Below, piece by piece: positions 1 through 12,799 of a stretch of DNA of 64,000 nucleotides. The notes under the pieces were generated by a model. The model worked only from the letters and a program-made list of their open reading frames with translations, was not told the DNA's origin and ran no database searches. Positions within the stretch are counted from its first letter, which is position 1. The number at the start of each line of letters is the position of its first letter. Source of the stretch: Symsagittifera roscoffensis (Eukaryota; Xenacoelomorpha; Acoela; Convolutidae); assembly GCF_963678635.1 (NCBI RefSeq), contig NC_087067.1, positions 25,301,547 to 25,365,546 of the forward strand, written 5' to 3'. A program made the position numbers and the translations under genes.

Positions 1-1
1 A

Positions 2-94
2 TATTCTGAAGCTGAACTCAATAAGTTTGAAACTGACATGTCACATGATGATTTTGGTGTTTCATTTCAAGCTCATTTAAAAAAAATTGAATAA
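2..94 (+). CDS. possible C-terminal end of a gene entering from the left
   Basis: Frame 2 is open from the window edge for 30 codons, ends in TAA at 92–94, and is rich in Glu, Asp, Lys and Phe (it includes ETDMSHDDFGVSF). An AATAAA polyadenylation hexamer at 90–95 overlaps the stop. The biased composition and the hexamer suggest the last exon of a plus-strand gene whose body lies outside the window. I do not recognise the family, and so short an open frame could be chance. Confidence 0.35.
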   Translation, partial: YSEAELNKFETDMSHDDFGVSFQAHLKKIE

Positions 95-95
95 A

Positions 96-2390
96 AAACT
101 GATTTCAACTGTTTGTTAGTTGTTCCGACTTTCGAAGAAAGTGACAAATATTTGTGCTCGGGTGTTTTTTTTTCTGACAAAGCAAGTTTTTACCTTTTAT
201 TTAGCCGGACTTTTGAACACTCCGAAAATCATGCATGCAAACCATTGAAGCTTAAAAATCATAACCAAGGAGAACCATTTTTCTTTGGAGCTGACATTGC
301 ATAAGCGGGAAAAATATATTTTTTTATTGTAAAATTTATAGTTTTCGAAACAGAACCTAGTCAGATAGCTTATAGTGCGGCCAAAATTTTCAAGGTTTAG
401 CCCTGATACAAGCCATCTTGATTGTCTTTGCTTCGCAAATAATGCCAGCTTTTTGCGCGACTCAAAAACGCCAGTTCTCAAACTTGACGAACATGAGTGA
501 GAATTGAGGAAAAGTGCATCTTTTGCGTAACTTTCAGTTCTATTTTAATTTAACTCATGGCGTCCTTTTCTGTTAAATAAATTTTAGAGAAACTTAGATC
601 AAAAATCAAAAGTTTCACGTTTGTAAGTTGCTGATGTTTTTTAATAAATGGCGTCATCAGATTTTCTCGTTCATTTACCACTAAACAAGGAAGCAGCTGG
701 CATTCGACATTTTCATTGCGTCTCAATTAAGGCGAGACTTTTTGTAACTATTTTCATTTAAATTAAATTTGAATAGTTTGTTTAGTCCTCATATTGGTGA
801 CCGCCCGACTAGCATAAAAATTTCATATAGCTATGTTTCATGTTTCTCAGAAACACAAAACGACTAAGAATCCTGTCAAACTGAAGCTTGCATTTCTGAG
901 AAATGGAAAAATATCAACAAGCAAATGAAATTCCTTGTCCCATAAATTTCTGGTAGCTTTGGGGCGGATTTGGGAGGCGGTGTTAGGGGGCGTACAGTCA
1001 CCCACCCCTCCCCCCTCAAGGATTCGATCCCTTGCCGACCCAAAGGGCCCCCCTTTGATAGTAATTTAAGAATTCCTTTTTCAGAAATCCTTTTAAACAC
1101 CTTTCGTGGCCTGTTTTTTGAAAATTATTTCCCTCTGGAGAAAATCCTAGATCCGCCCCTGCCCCGGCTTGAACAGAACACCGATTGAAAAGTGTGGAAA
1201 AACTGTGATTTATGTTTTTTGACGATGTTTGAATTTTGACTATGTTTCGATTTCTATGCTAGTCGATACGATTTTCATTTTAAAATTTTTTATGCCAGTC
1301 GAGCTTTATGCTGGTCGATACACTGCCCTCACATTATCAGAAAGCTCCAGGTTTTCGAAGAGTTTATCCCATCTGAAAAATTTGCACTGAAATTGTATAC
1401 CAGTTATCATCTCGTACACTTTTGGCACTCTGGCAACAAGAATTATATCAGAAGACCCCATTGACGCCATAAACTCATAGCATTGCGTTGAAGAAGCTAG
1501 TATGGCAGACAAACTGATGACTGATTATCGCAGTATGACTGCTGAAATTATTACCCGTCTGTGTATTCGTTTTCAGCAACACGCACTTCGATTTAAAATA
1601 GCATACTTACCGGGCGTGGATAGGTTTTTTGACCAGACCGACCTTTTACCACACCACAATAGGGGGTTCTCTCATGATGGAGGGTCCGAATGATTGAAAA
1701 CTTTAAGTAATCAATTGTAGACGTTCCGCTAGGCTAAATGATTTTTGAACAAAATCGAATTCATCATTAACAGAAAATGAAGTATAGCAAGCAGTTTAAT
1801 AAACTTATGCTGTACTTATCGTGCATATATACAACAAATTTTTCGTTTTATTCAAAGTTCTATGGTTAAGTTCGGTCTGCTAAAAAGTCGACCCCTTCCG
1901 GGCGTACTGTAATGAAATTTATTAACCTTACCTAAGTGGGAACGTACTTGACGCTTTAGGTGACATCGAAATGATAAATGGAATAACGTCGAGCCTCTAG
2001 CTTGCATTAGGGACTTGACCCTTAATATTCCTAAGCTCAAGGCTATCATACTTATATCGGTTTTTGCAGAGACCCTTCTATCGCAACGCAATTGATCCAA
2101 GTCGGTTTTAAGGCTAAAGTTTTGTTTCGACTAATGTAACATAGATTGAGAATGATTATCGAGATTCGTTGCCAGTCGGATGGATACCTTCGCTTTTTTC
2201 CTCATTTGCTGATGCGGATACGTAAGGTATTCGTTCGTTGATGTCAGGTTTCTACGATTTATCTCACTGGAATTATGTTGTCGACATACTTGATAACATG
2301 CCATCTGAATTCCAATGGGTATTTGAGAAATATTATCCATGGAATTCACAATATACGATCCAAACGCTTCCATTAGTGAAATTGTAGACT
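96..2390. other. gene-poor stretch upstream of the EGR gene
   Basis: No convincing gene is seen. It holds a fragment of repeat family B (about 958–1165, minus orientation) and a short U1-snRNA-like segment starting at 1603. A 1306–1512 minus open frame with fairly natural composition lacks an in-frame ATG at its start and resembles nothing I know. The other open frames are short and AT-biased. Confidence 0.5.
958..1165 (-). repeat. repeat family B, fragment
   Basis: Read on the minus strand this begins with GGGGCGGATCTAGGATTTTC, the same head found at 8445 and 46201. The G-rich head followed by a stretch of A-rich unique-looking DNA marks a dispersed non-coding element. Here the G-rich motif appears at both ends, so two fragments may abut. 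Confidence 0.55.
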
Positions 2391-2398
2391 GTTTCTTT

Positions 2399-2408
2399 CC
2401 ATATTTGG
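2399..2408 (+). promoter_or_regulatory. CArG box (serum response element core)
   Basis: CCATATTTGG is an exact match to the SRF consensus CC(A/T)6GG. It lies about 650 bp before the TATA box of the EGR gene. Vertebrate EGR genes are SRF targets through clustered CArG boxes, so position and family agree. A second, one-mismatch copy (CCAAATATAG) is at 2577–2586. A 10-bp AT-rich match can also occur by chance. Confidence 0.5.
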
Positions 2409-2523
2409 CAGTAAATCAAGGCAAAAGAAAACTAAATAATCCCAGGTGCAGTAGTGTAAATTTATTACTTGCATCGCGATGCTTTTAAAATAAAAATTAC
2501 AAAATAGAAATAATGAGCTGCGT

Positions 2524-2533
2524 TAACATGGCG
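2524..2533 (-). promoter_or_regulatory. YY1-like site
   Basis: The bases AACATGGCGG read on the minus strand as CCGCCATGTT, the YY1 consensus. It is one of few GC-containing motifs in this AT-rich upstream region of EGR. Function is unproven. Confidence 0.3.
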
Positions 2534-3048
2534 GTTGACTGAGACGCGACTGTTTTTTAAGGGATCCCGTTTTTCTCCAAATATAGAAATCGTTTAAAAA
2601 AATTCAGCAGGTCATGGGAATCGGGAACGGGAAAAGTTATATCTTCTAGACCGCGAGTCGCGTGTATTCACTTGGCGACAAAGTAGTATTCTCTAAATTA
2701 CTATTTTCATTCAGTCGCACATGAATAGATTCAATGTATAATGAACTGATAAAAATAAAACAAGTGTATTATTATTCCTCAGACTCGAATTCGTCATACG
2801 TTTGATTCTGGTGGTTATGCAATTGATAGTAACTTCATATTTTCACGAAGACGAATTGCCTTGTAAAGGCATAACGAACTAGAAGAATTTTGTGACGAAT
2901 CGAGACAAGGAATTTATAAAAATATTAAAACGCTCTTCAATACTATGACGAAGGCAAAATGTTGTGACGAAAGCAGTTACATTACCGAACGGAAATAGTA
3001 TTCACATTCAGATAGTAACGATAACAGTTAACCCCGAGAGAGTACAAG

Positions 3049-3058
3049 TATATAAAAA
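3049..3058 (+). promoter_or_regulatory. TATA box of the EGR gene
   Basis: TATATAAAAA sits 267 bp upstream of the EGR start codon, predicting transcription start near 3080 and a 5' UTR of about 245 nt. A one-mismatch CArG box (CCGTATATGG) follows at 3064–3073, directly downstream of the TATA box. TATA plus CArG is the usual layout of an immediate-early promoter. The ATG at 3070 would lie at or before the start site, so the 72-codon frame from it is probably not translated. Confidence 0.6.
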
Positions 3059-3321
3059 GAGCGCCGTATATGGCCAAAATCATTCCTTTTTTGGTTGAAT
3101 TTAAACCGCGATTGCCTTGCTCGTCAAACGAAGAACTAGTAGAGAAAATTCATTCAGTCAGTCTTTTAACAAACGAACGCCGAACTAAGTCGGTTCCATT
3201 GACGAAAAAATACGATCTTTTATTCACGACTTCTCTCGTTTTCTCGTTTTTTGAGAAAGGGGACTGTACATCTCAAAACAGCGCCTAGAACTTGAACTTT
3301 TCAAAGTTACCCTTCTTATGA

Positions 3322-5481
<2,160 letters not shown>

Positions 5482-5910
5482 GTTCTGAAAAAGCTGATCA
5501 TGATTGATTTGAATTTTTGAACGGACTCTCTTATAGTTCTGCTGCCAATTTTATGCTAATCATATGCTGCTAAACGTTGACATGGTATTAAATGTTTATA
5601 CGTTGTTAACTTATTAGCTTACACTAAAATCGTGACATTTCAAGAAAATCAATATGATCGATATCAGTCATATCAACTTTTGTAAGGAAGCTACAGTGGA
5701 TTTGAGATTACACAGAGTCTACTGCTATTGAATAGTTACGGAGCTGTTAATCTGACCATCCATGTGTGTCAAATATATTTTTATATTTCAACGTTAATTT
5801 ATTTTAGACAATATTTGTATTTTCAACCCATAATATTTAATTTTCTATAAATGTTTTCACTTGCCGTCCATCTAATTTGCTCGATCTAATTTATTATTTT
5901 GATTAAATAC
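5482..5910 (+). other. 3' UTR of the EGR gene
   Basis: The AT-rich stretch after the stop carries ATTTA pentamers at roughly 5796, 5829 and 5888, the AU-rich element core that destabilises immediate-early mRNAs. ATTAAA at 5902–5907 is the best polyadenylation signal. The end is an estimate. Confidence 0.45.
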
Positions 5911-6950
5911 ATTTTTTTCACCCTAGTCAGAGAAAGACCTATCGCAGGGCATTGAAATTTCACTTCCATGTAATCAATCAGGTGTTTTAGGGTCCGAATT
6001 GAACAGAAAACAAGTTGAGCTCTTTTGGTCTGATGATAATTATTACGAATTGGAGGGCCGTTTTTTTAGCAGACCAACCTTTTAGCATAAAAGTAAAAAC
6101 TGGCCGACCAATGTAATATAACTGGAGCATAAATGATTGACAGACGTGAAAAGATGCTTAGTCTGGGGCTGAGCTTCCCTATCACGGTTTGTCCACAACT
6201 TTTTTCTTTTTTTTTGACAAAAACTGTTGTCAAAGATGCCAAAATTACTATTACTTTTGAATATGCTTAAGTTTTAAACTTCAGTTCGAACGTATCTCAT
6301 CACACCAGACAAAACAACACAAGTTCAAAAAAAAACAACTCGGTCTGAACTTTCTGCGCTTCCTGCTCAGCAACCGACTATCTTTGTTTAGCAAATGAAC
6401 CTATTTGAGTCAAATTTAGGTTTGACCGGCGTAAAAACTCAAAAAGTATTTGTAATGTCCCACTGAAAAAATTGGTTCATAGACTATAGCCTTTCAAAAA
6501 CTGATCCAGAAAACAGAGTAAATTCCGCCGAAAATGTAACGCTGTGTTGTCAAGTCGAGCGGCCTTGGTAAGTAAGTACGCCTGCTCTGCTGCGTTCCTA
6601 TTCAGGACGAGAGGTATGGTGTGCGTCAATCAATAGTAGCCGCTTATTATTTCAACCGGCAAAAATTGAAAAAGGGTTAAATCAGACATTTGGCTATATT
6701 GTGTTTAAGTTCTGGGCTTAAATACGTATAGCTGAATAGTCTGTGTATTTTTGGCTGAATTGTCTCAAATTTCAAGTTGACTGAAGTGTCTTCGGCCAAA
6801 TTGCCTGAGCGTGGAAAAATTATACGAAATGAGATGCCCTGATTACCAGTCCTATTTGGAGAAAAACTAGGTCGATTAATGCCAACAAACTCAAATGTCC
6901 TCTGCAAATGAGCCTTTTAGGAAGGAGAGCTCTAGAATGGTCTGCTCTGA
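5911..6950. other. intergenic, nothing recognised
   Basis: AT-rich sequence between the EGR 3' UTR and a LINE remnant. It has only short open frames without recognisable motifs. Confidence 0.4.
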
Positions 6951-6953
6951 TTT

Positions 6954-7125
6954 TCTGACACCCTTCCAAACACTGACAACCGCACTTATTTTCGAAAACA
7001 ACTGAAACGTCACCTCTTCAAACAATTACAATTTACTACAATTTATTACAATTAACTGTATTGTATGTTCAACACTCTTGAGTAAAAGGAAGAGTGTACA
7101 AATAATTAAATGATGATGATGATGT
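6954..7125 (+). mobile_element. 3' end of a degenerate non-LTR retrotransposon
   Basis: A short frame ending in TAA near 7055 reads NTDNRTYFRKQLKRHLFKQ, resembling the extreme C-terminus of CR1/RTE-X-type LINE polymerases (the FRK.LK.HLF pattern). It is followed by an (ATG)n microsatellite at 7110–7124, a common LINE 3' tail. No upstream reverse transcriptase remains here. Confidence 0.45.
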
Positions 7126-8146
7126 ATGCGTATTTTGGTATGGCACTGTTAACATCAACCGTTGCCACACCAAGCCCGCGAGGAGACTAAGGGGACCAAG
7201 TTAACATGCTCCCCCTAAAGCGATTTAACTTGGTTCTAAGCTGGAGTTTTCAGCCAATCAGAATTGAATATAATTTTTTTGAGTGATTCATTTGATTCCA
7301 AAATATAATTTGGAGAGAAAAAATCTTAATTTGGTCTAGGTAGGAGGAGGATGTTAATTTGATCCCACTAAAGTAGTATAATAGACTAACACGAGTGAAA
7401 TCGTCCTTAAATTTCTTTGAACACACTTGTACTTCTAAAGTCATACCTAATACTCCACCTCCTGATAGCTTCAAGATTATTTTGTCCATACTTAGAAACT
7501 TTTGTCGTAAATTTTGTTACAAAATTAGTAACTGGACGACTCATCGGTGCTAGGACTAACAAAGCCAACGCAGAAATGACGTAATTCTCGTTCACCAAAA
7601 CTAGTTTTCAAAAATTACCACAAAAACATTACGAAAACAGTTCGTCATTCGACCAAATTAGTTCAACACAGCTCAACAAAAATAACAGCTGATCTGTACC
7701 ATAGCAAACAAACTGCAAAAATACAAAGCCGAATAACTGCAATATGCTCAAAAAAAAAAATCATCATCACTATTTTTAGCTTGTCAGTTTTTTAGCAGTC
7801 ACTGGTCAAAATTTGAACGAAAAAAAACTATTGGCAATTTGCTCAAAACTTCTTCACATTTGCACAATACAACAACAAATAAAAATCAGAACATATGGTA
7901 AAGTCATAAATACAATGAAAAACGACTATAATATTCACAAAAGACTTCATCAGTCACTTTTATCAAAAACTGCATGTCTTGCATAATGCATCATCCAGGT
8001 AACACTATAAAATAAGTCGAGTCAAAGAAAATGTGACTAAGTTAGCAACATGTGACTGAAACCTTCAGAAACTTTTAAAAGTGTAAACAGCCACTTATAT
8101 AAGTTTAATAAACTCAAATAATTTGAAAAACTCAGTCTACAGACAG
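7126..8146. other. intergenic, nothing recognised
   Basis: AT-rich, with short open frames only. It contains no repeat I could match elsewhere in the window. Confidence 0.35.
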
Positions 8147-8444
8147 TTGGAAAAGAGTCAATGAACGGAAAAAAGAAGACAAAAAATACTGACTTCTTTT
8201 TGAAAAAAACTCAAAATATGAATTTCAAAGTAAAAAAATAAGGCCTTATTTTTTTACTTTGAAATTCATTTTTGAGTTTTTTTCAAAAAGAAGTCAGTAT
8301 TTTTTGTCTTCTTTTTTCCGTTCATTGACTCTTTTCCAAGTAAAAAAATAAGGCCTTAAAATTCTTCGAATTTCAAGAAAAGTTAACGATCGACAATTTT
8401 TAAATAAACAAAACTCAATTTGAGAAAACTGAATCATTGAGTCA
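8147..8444 (+). mobile_element. family A MITE-like element with an internal palindrome
   Basis: It starts with the family A head TTGGAAAAGAGTCAATGAACG. The first ~95 bp are then repeated in inverted orientation, giving a near-perfect 193-bp palindrome (8147–8339) centred on AAGGCCTT at 8240–8247. Family A sequence resumes after the palindrome until about 8444, where a family B element begins, so the 3' half is lost. Confidence 0.6.
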
Positions 8445-8725
8445 GGCGCGGATCTAGGATTTTCTCGAGAAGGGGGGGGGGGGGGCGGGGCGGATTTTCA
8501 AAAAAATTGTTTTAGGCCGACCAAATTGATTTTCTGAATTCTCACAAACCACTATAAAGACCCTAATTTAACCAAATTTTCTGCGCCGCACGCAAAGTTT
8601 TGGAAAAAGGTCAAAAAAAGGCATTTTTAGGCACTTTTTTGTAAAATTTCGACCAAAAAATCGCGTTTTTTTGTCGCGCGCTCCCCCCTCAAAATCAGTA
8701 AAACTTTAAACGCCTTAGAATAATC
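8445..8725 (+). repeat. repeat family B
   Basis: It begins GGCGCGGATCTAGGATTTTC, runs through a poly-G tract at about 8471–8485 and a GGCCGACCAAATTGATTTTC segment, and ends near an ACGCCTTAG motif. The same order occurs at 46201–46450. It is non-coding. Confidence 0.6.
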
Positions 8726-9133
8726 CAATTATTCTAACCAAAATTATAGCAATAATAGCTGCATACTTAAAGTCCAGGTTTCTCGTACTCAGATTGCATA
8801 GTTGATGAAATCCAGATTATCTAACTGATACTTAAGACCGTGCCCGAATGACATAACGCCATAAAACGCTCATTTTGAAAAATCATAACGAAAAAACACA
8901 TAGAACCAAATTGCTCCACTAGTTGATCAAATCGGAAAGGTCAATAAACTGGGGAGAAAGTATGTTAGAGAGAGGACTTGTTCAAATACAAAAAATCTTG
9001 CGCCTAAGTAGGTGTTTAAATTCCAAAAATGAAAAAACAAAAATTGTTAAGGAATCACCAAAATGACAATACTGGATCAGAAGAAAGTCAAAGACCTGAA
9101 AAATAAAATATAACCAAAGAAGAACATAGCCAT

Positions 9134-9564
9134 GTTGGAAAAGAGTAATGAACGCAAGGAAATAGAAAAAACTGACTTATTTTTTGCAAAAGTTTCAATC
9201 AACTTTCAAATTTCAAAAACAAAAAAATCGTCTCAAAACTCTTCGAACTTCCCGTAAAATTTGTGATTGACAATTTTTATAATAAAAGTCACTCAACTTG
9301 AGAAAGCTGGATCATTATGTGAAATTTTTGTTACGCTGGGAAACCTGAAAATTAAAATCTACTTTATAACTTATAAGTCAATCACGCTTTTCATGACTGA
9401 AACAATTTTGCTGTTCGATAGTTGACTGTGCCCTCGCTTTAACAGAGGAAAAGAAAATTGGAGCATGTTCAACATTTTCCTGACTTTAAAGACTTTTCCT
9501 GAAAAAAAAAAAAAAAAATGTCACGACTAAATTAAAGCCTTCACTAATGTCATTGACTCTTAAC
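9134..9564 (+). mobile_element. family A MITE-like element
   Basis: The left end TTGGAAAAGAGTAATGAACG and right end CATTGACTCTTAA are imperfect inverted repeats. The interior follows the order common to all copies: a stretch near ATTTGTGATTGACA, then AACTTGAGAAAGCTGGATCA, then a TTTTCATGACTG block, then CCTGAAAAAA. About 430 bp with no coding capacity. Confidence 0.65.
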
Positions 9565-10352
9565 AACAAAAAGTAGCAGCACACAATCCAATGATTTGAT
9601 TTGAAAAAAAAGATCCAAGAATTAAAACACTAAAACTTTGATTAACTTCTCGAAAATTTTCAAAATCTTTCAAAATTTGGACATAGCTTTTTTGTACGCC
9701 TTAGAATAACTGAAATCCGACTATTTTAAAATGAACCGGCGAGTTCTTAGCAGGGTTCTGAGCAGCCGATCGAGCAAAACATTATATTTATCACTATATT
9801 TGGTGTAAGAAAACTAAAAAAAACGAAAATTAATAAAGTATCTATCAAATGGATTTAATCCTGATAAATGAAGCCCAAAAATAGCCGAATTTTTGAAGCA
9901 ACCATTTAAAAACTACGTAAATAACTTTGAGTACATGCTTGATGAAATTCAGACCCTCAAATTATAAAAGACCGTACATCGAATGACGTAACGCCGAAAA
10001 ACGGTTTCCATTTTGAAAAATTAGAATCAGAAAAATGCCAACAAGCCAAGAGAACAGAGACCAAGACATAAGCCACTAAATTCGAGCAGAAAAACTTTGA
10101 AGAAATATAGCACCACGAAGCTCTTCGAATTGCCAGAAATTTTAATTAGTGATAAATTTTTCTGAGAAAACTAATCCAAGTAGCGAAAAAATTGTTTCAA
10201 AAAATAGTTCTTTTATTTCTGGTATTTCTGAAAACTTCAATACTTTTTGGAGCTAAAAACAATTCACCTTTTCTCACAAACTATTGCTATTCGCCTTCCT
10301 TTAAAGTAACTGAATTTGAATTGAAGAATCAAATTAGAATTCAAACCGCGAA

Positions 10353-10568
10353 CAATGGAAAAGAGTCAATGAACGCAAGGAAACAGAGAAGAAATTTATT
10401 TATATAAATTAACTCAACTGGAGATAACTGGATCAATAGGTTAAGTTCTTCGTCCGTTCTTCGTCTTCTTAAGTTCTTCGTTGACAGAGAATTTCGAACT
10501 TTCCCTTAAAAAATAATCACGATCTATATAAAAGTCTCTAAATCACTACGTTCATAGACTCTTAAAAA
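10353..10568 (+). mobile_element. family A MITE-like element, internally deleted
   Basis: It opens with GGAAAAGAGTCAATGAACGC and closes with ACGTTCATAGACTCTT. At about 215 bp it is half the length of intact copies and lacks the middle. Confidence 0.55.
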
Positions 10569-11749
10569 CAATAATTTAATTGCCAATTTTCTTGGGTTTG
10601 AGATTTATAATCTCTCCGGAGCACAGACAATTTTTTCTTTAAAACACCCAAAATGAGATGTATTTTGTCTGAAGTCACCAACAGAACTGAAGTTGACGAA
10701 ATTATTCAAAGATTCTATTAGACAAGTTGTTTGCCGGAAGAAAGTATTCTTTTTTTTGTTATACCCCTTAAATGATGATCAAAAATGAAAACAAAACCTT
10801 TATGACAAAAAAGGATTGATATTACTATAAAAGGCACGAACCAATTTTATCTAAATAACCCTCACACCGGTTGTTAACTGTAACATTAGCTGTACAAATT
10901 TCACAAATACGAGCCCAATTGAAAGTTTAACTATCGTTTTACTATCAGTTTTGCAACTTTCCAGAATGATTCGACGCTCTGGATATCAGCTCTGCAATTT
11001 TCACAATTATATCGACCAAATCTATATCAACTCACATATCCTGAATAGGTGAAAACTCACTTTCATTCTAAGCTTCTTCCTTATAACAAAATGCTAACAA
11101 GAGGATCCTTGATCAATTTGGAGAAACAAAAAATATCCAGCCGGCGTCTGAAACTAACATTGACTTGTGAAACAGCAAAAGAGCAAACTATAGCTCAATT
11201 TCAAATTTTTATCAAATCCAGCAATTTTAGTATACTTGAAAAAAAGATAACTTGAAAGCTAACTTCAAAGCTAAAAAAACACAAACAACTTGAATATGTA
11301 TTTTCAAGACATCCAGTAATACTTAAACAAACATTTCGAGACAGCAGTTTGAGGCACTGATTTGTAAAAACAAATAATCAAACGAGGTTGAAGCAGCAAA
11401 AAAAAACACGAGAATAAAAGCAAAAAATGCACGAGAAAAGGCAAAAAAGCAGCAAACATTGCACGAGAAAATGTACTTCTTAGCGACCCAGTTCAAAATT
11501 TTTAAATAATTAAAATTTTACGGCACATAAAATGGGAAAATCTAAAGTTCAAGAAAAGGACCCTTTTGCTAAAAACAGACGGCTGAGCTAAAAAATGCAC
11601 AGGAAGCACGTTCAATGTACTGGGACGCATGTATACTAAAATCAGTGAACAAAAATTTTTTAGTTTTTTTCGACATTTTCGCTTTTGTAATCGGAGACTG
11701 GGATTTGCCCTAGTTTTAATAAATGAGCTTTATTTGCACTTAAAAAATC

Positions 11750-12100
11750 AAGTCACTCCACGATAAATTATATTTGAGCGTGAACTAATTAAAAGACCTT
11801 TTCCAGAAAAAAAGCACCAGCTATTTAAGAATCTTCACTGTGTTCATATGGCTTTTGTTGATTGTTTTCTTCTGAATATTTTTCTACCGTGTTTTGGTGC
11901 AGACTTCAAGTCTCCTAGTCGTGATTTCAATTTTGACACGATACTTGATTCTCAGCTTAGGAATGAATTCATCGGCTCTTCTACCGTTATTCCTTAGCTG
12001 AGAAAGAAGATTTCGGATGTCAGAATTGAAATCACGACTAGGAGACTTGAAGTATGAACCAAAACACGGCAGAAAAATATTCAGAAAAAAAATATATTAG
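11750..12100 (+). repeat. foldback element next to a family A tail
   Basis: A family A 3' end (TCTTCACTGTGTTCAT, about 11830–11847) is followed by a long inverted repeat. The arms are about 11869–11965 and 11992–12086, sharing among others CAAGTCTCCTAGTCGTGATT and its reverse complement, around a ~27-bp loop. No coding capacity. Confidence 0.55.
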
Positions 12101-12239
12101 CTCCTGCAAGCTAATTATTTTTTGAAAAAAAAAAACCAGTTATGGACAACTGAAAAGCACTATTCAAGTAGGATAAGAGATTAACAACCACAATTTAAAT
12201 GATTGTTTCAAGCCAGCAATTTAATACAATTAGTCGAAT

Positions 12240-12660
12240 TTTGGCTGTTCATGTCAATTATTTTAACTTTTTTGATTCCGCGGATATTTTGAAAACCAAA
12301 TTCGAAACTGAAACACCATAAATTTTTTGTGACCTTTACATTATCGTTGTTCAATAGAGGAGTTTGTCTTCCTTTCAACAACGGAGATGAGCTGGACTTG
12401 AAAAGTAAACACAAGTCAGACCGCAAAAATCCAATTTGAGCCTGAATAAATTTCGACTTTTTTCTGTTACTTACAGGTTTTTTTTTTTTAAAAATCTCTG
12501 CTTTCGAATTTCAAAAAATGAAGATATAGTTGACCTTAACCCTCTTGAAATTTAAGGACCAATTTATGATTGCTACTTTTGAATATAATACACTCAATTT
12601 GAGAAAACAAGAAAAATATTTATTCCTCTGGAAAAACTAAGAACTAAATGCCACTTTCGA
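12240..12660 (+). repeat. family A fragment
   Basis: Matches the middle of family A (TTTTGTGACCTTTACATTAT, then a GTTTGTCTTCCTTT block) without either terminal repeat. Confidence 0.45.
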
Positions 12661-12799
12661 AGCTAAAACTCGTTCACGTTTTTTAGTGCCATTCCACATT
12701 CGTATTTGAGGAGTGCAATTTACCTTTAATCAGATGAATTTAAATTGAACACAAAAACTGCGAATATACCTAAAGGCATTCATTAAAGCATTACTAGCG

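Noticed and set aside
1306-1512. 68-codon minus ORF with natural-looking composition
   Set aside because: No ATG at its start, no convincing splice sites in phase, and no family resemblance.
3070-3288. 72-codon ORF upstream of EGR
   Set aside because: Its ATG lies ~20 bp from the TATA box, at or before the expected transcription start, and the protein shows no family features.
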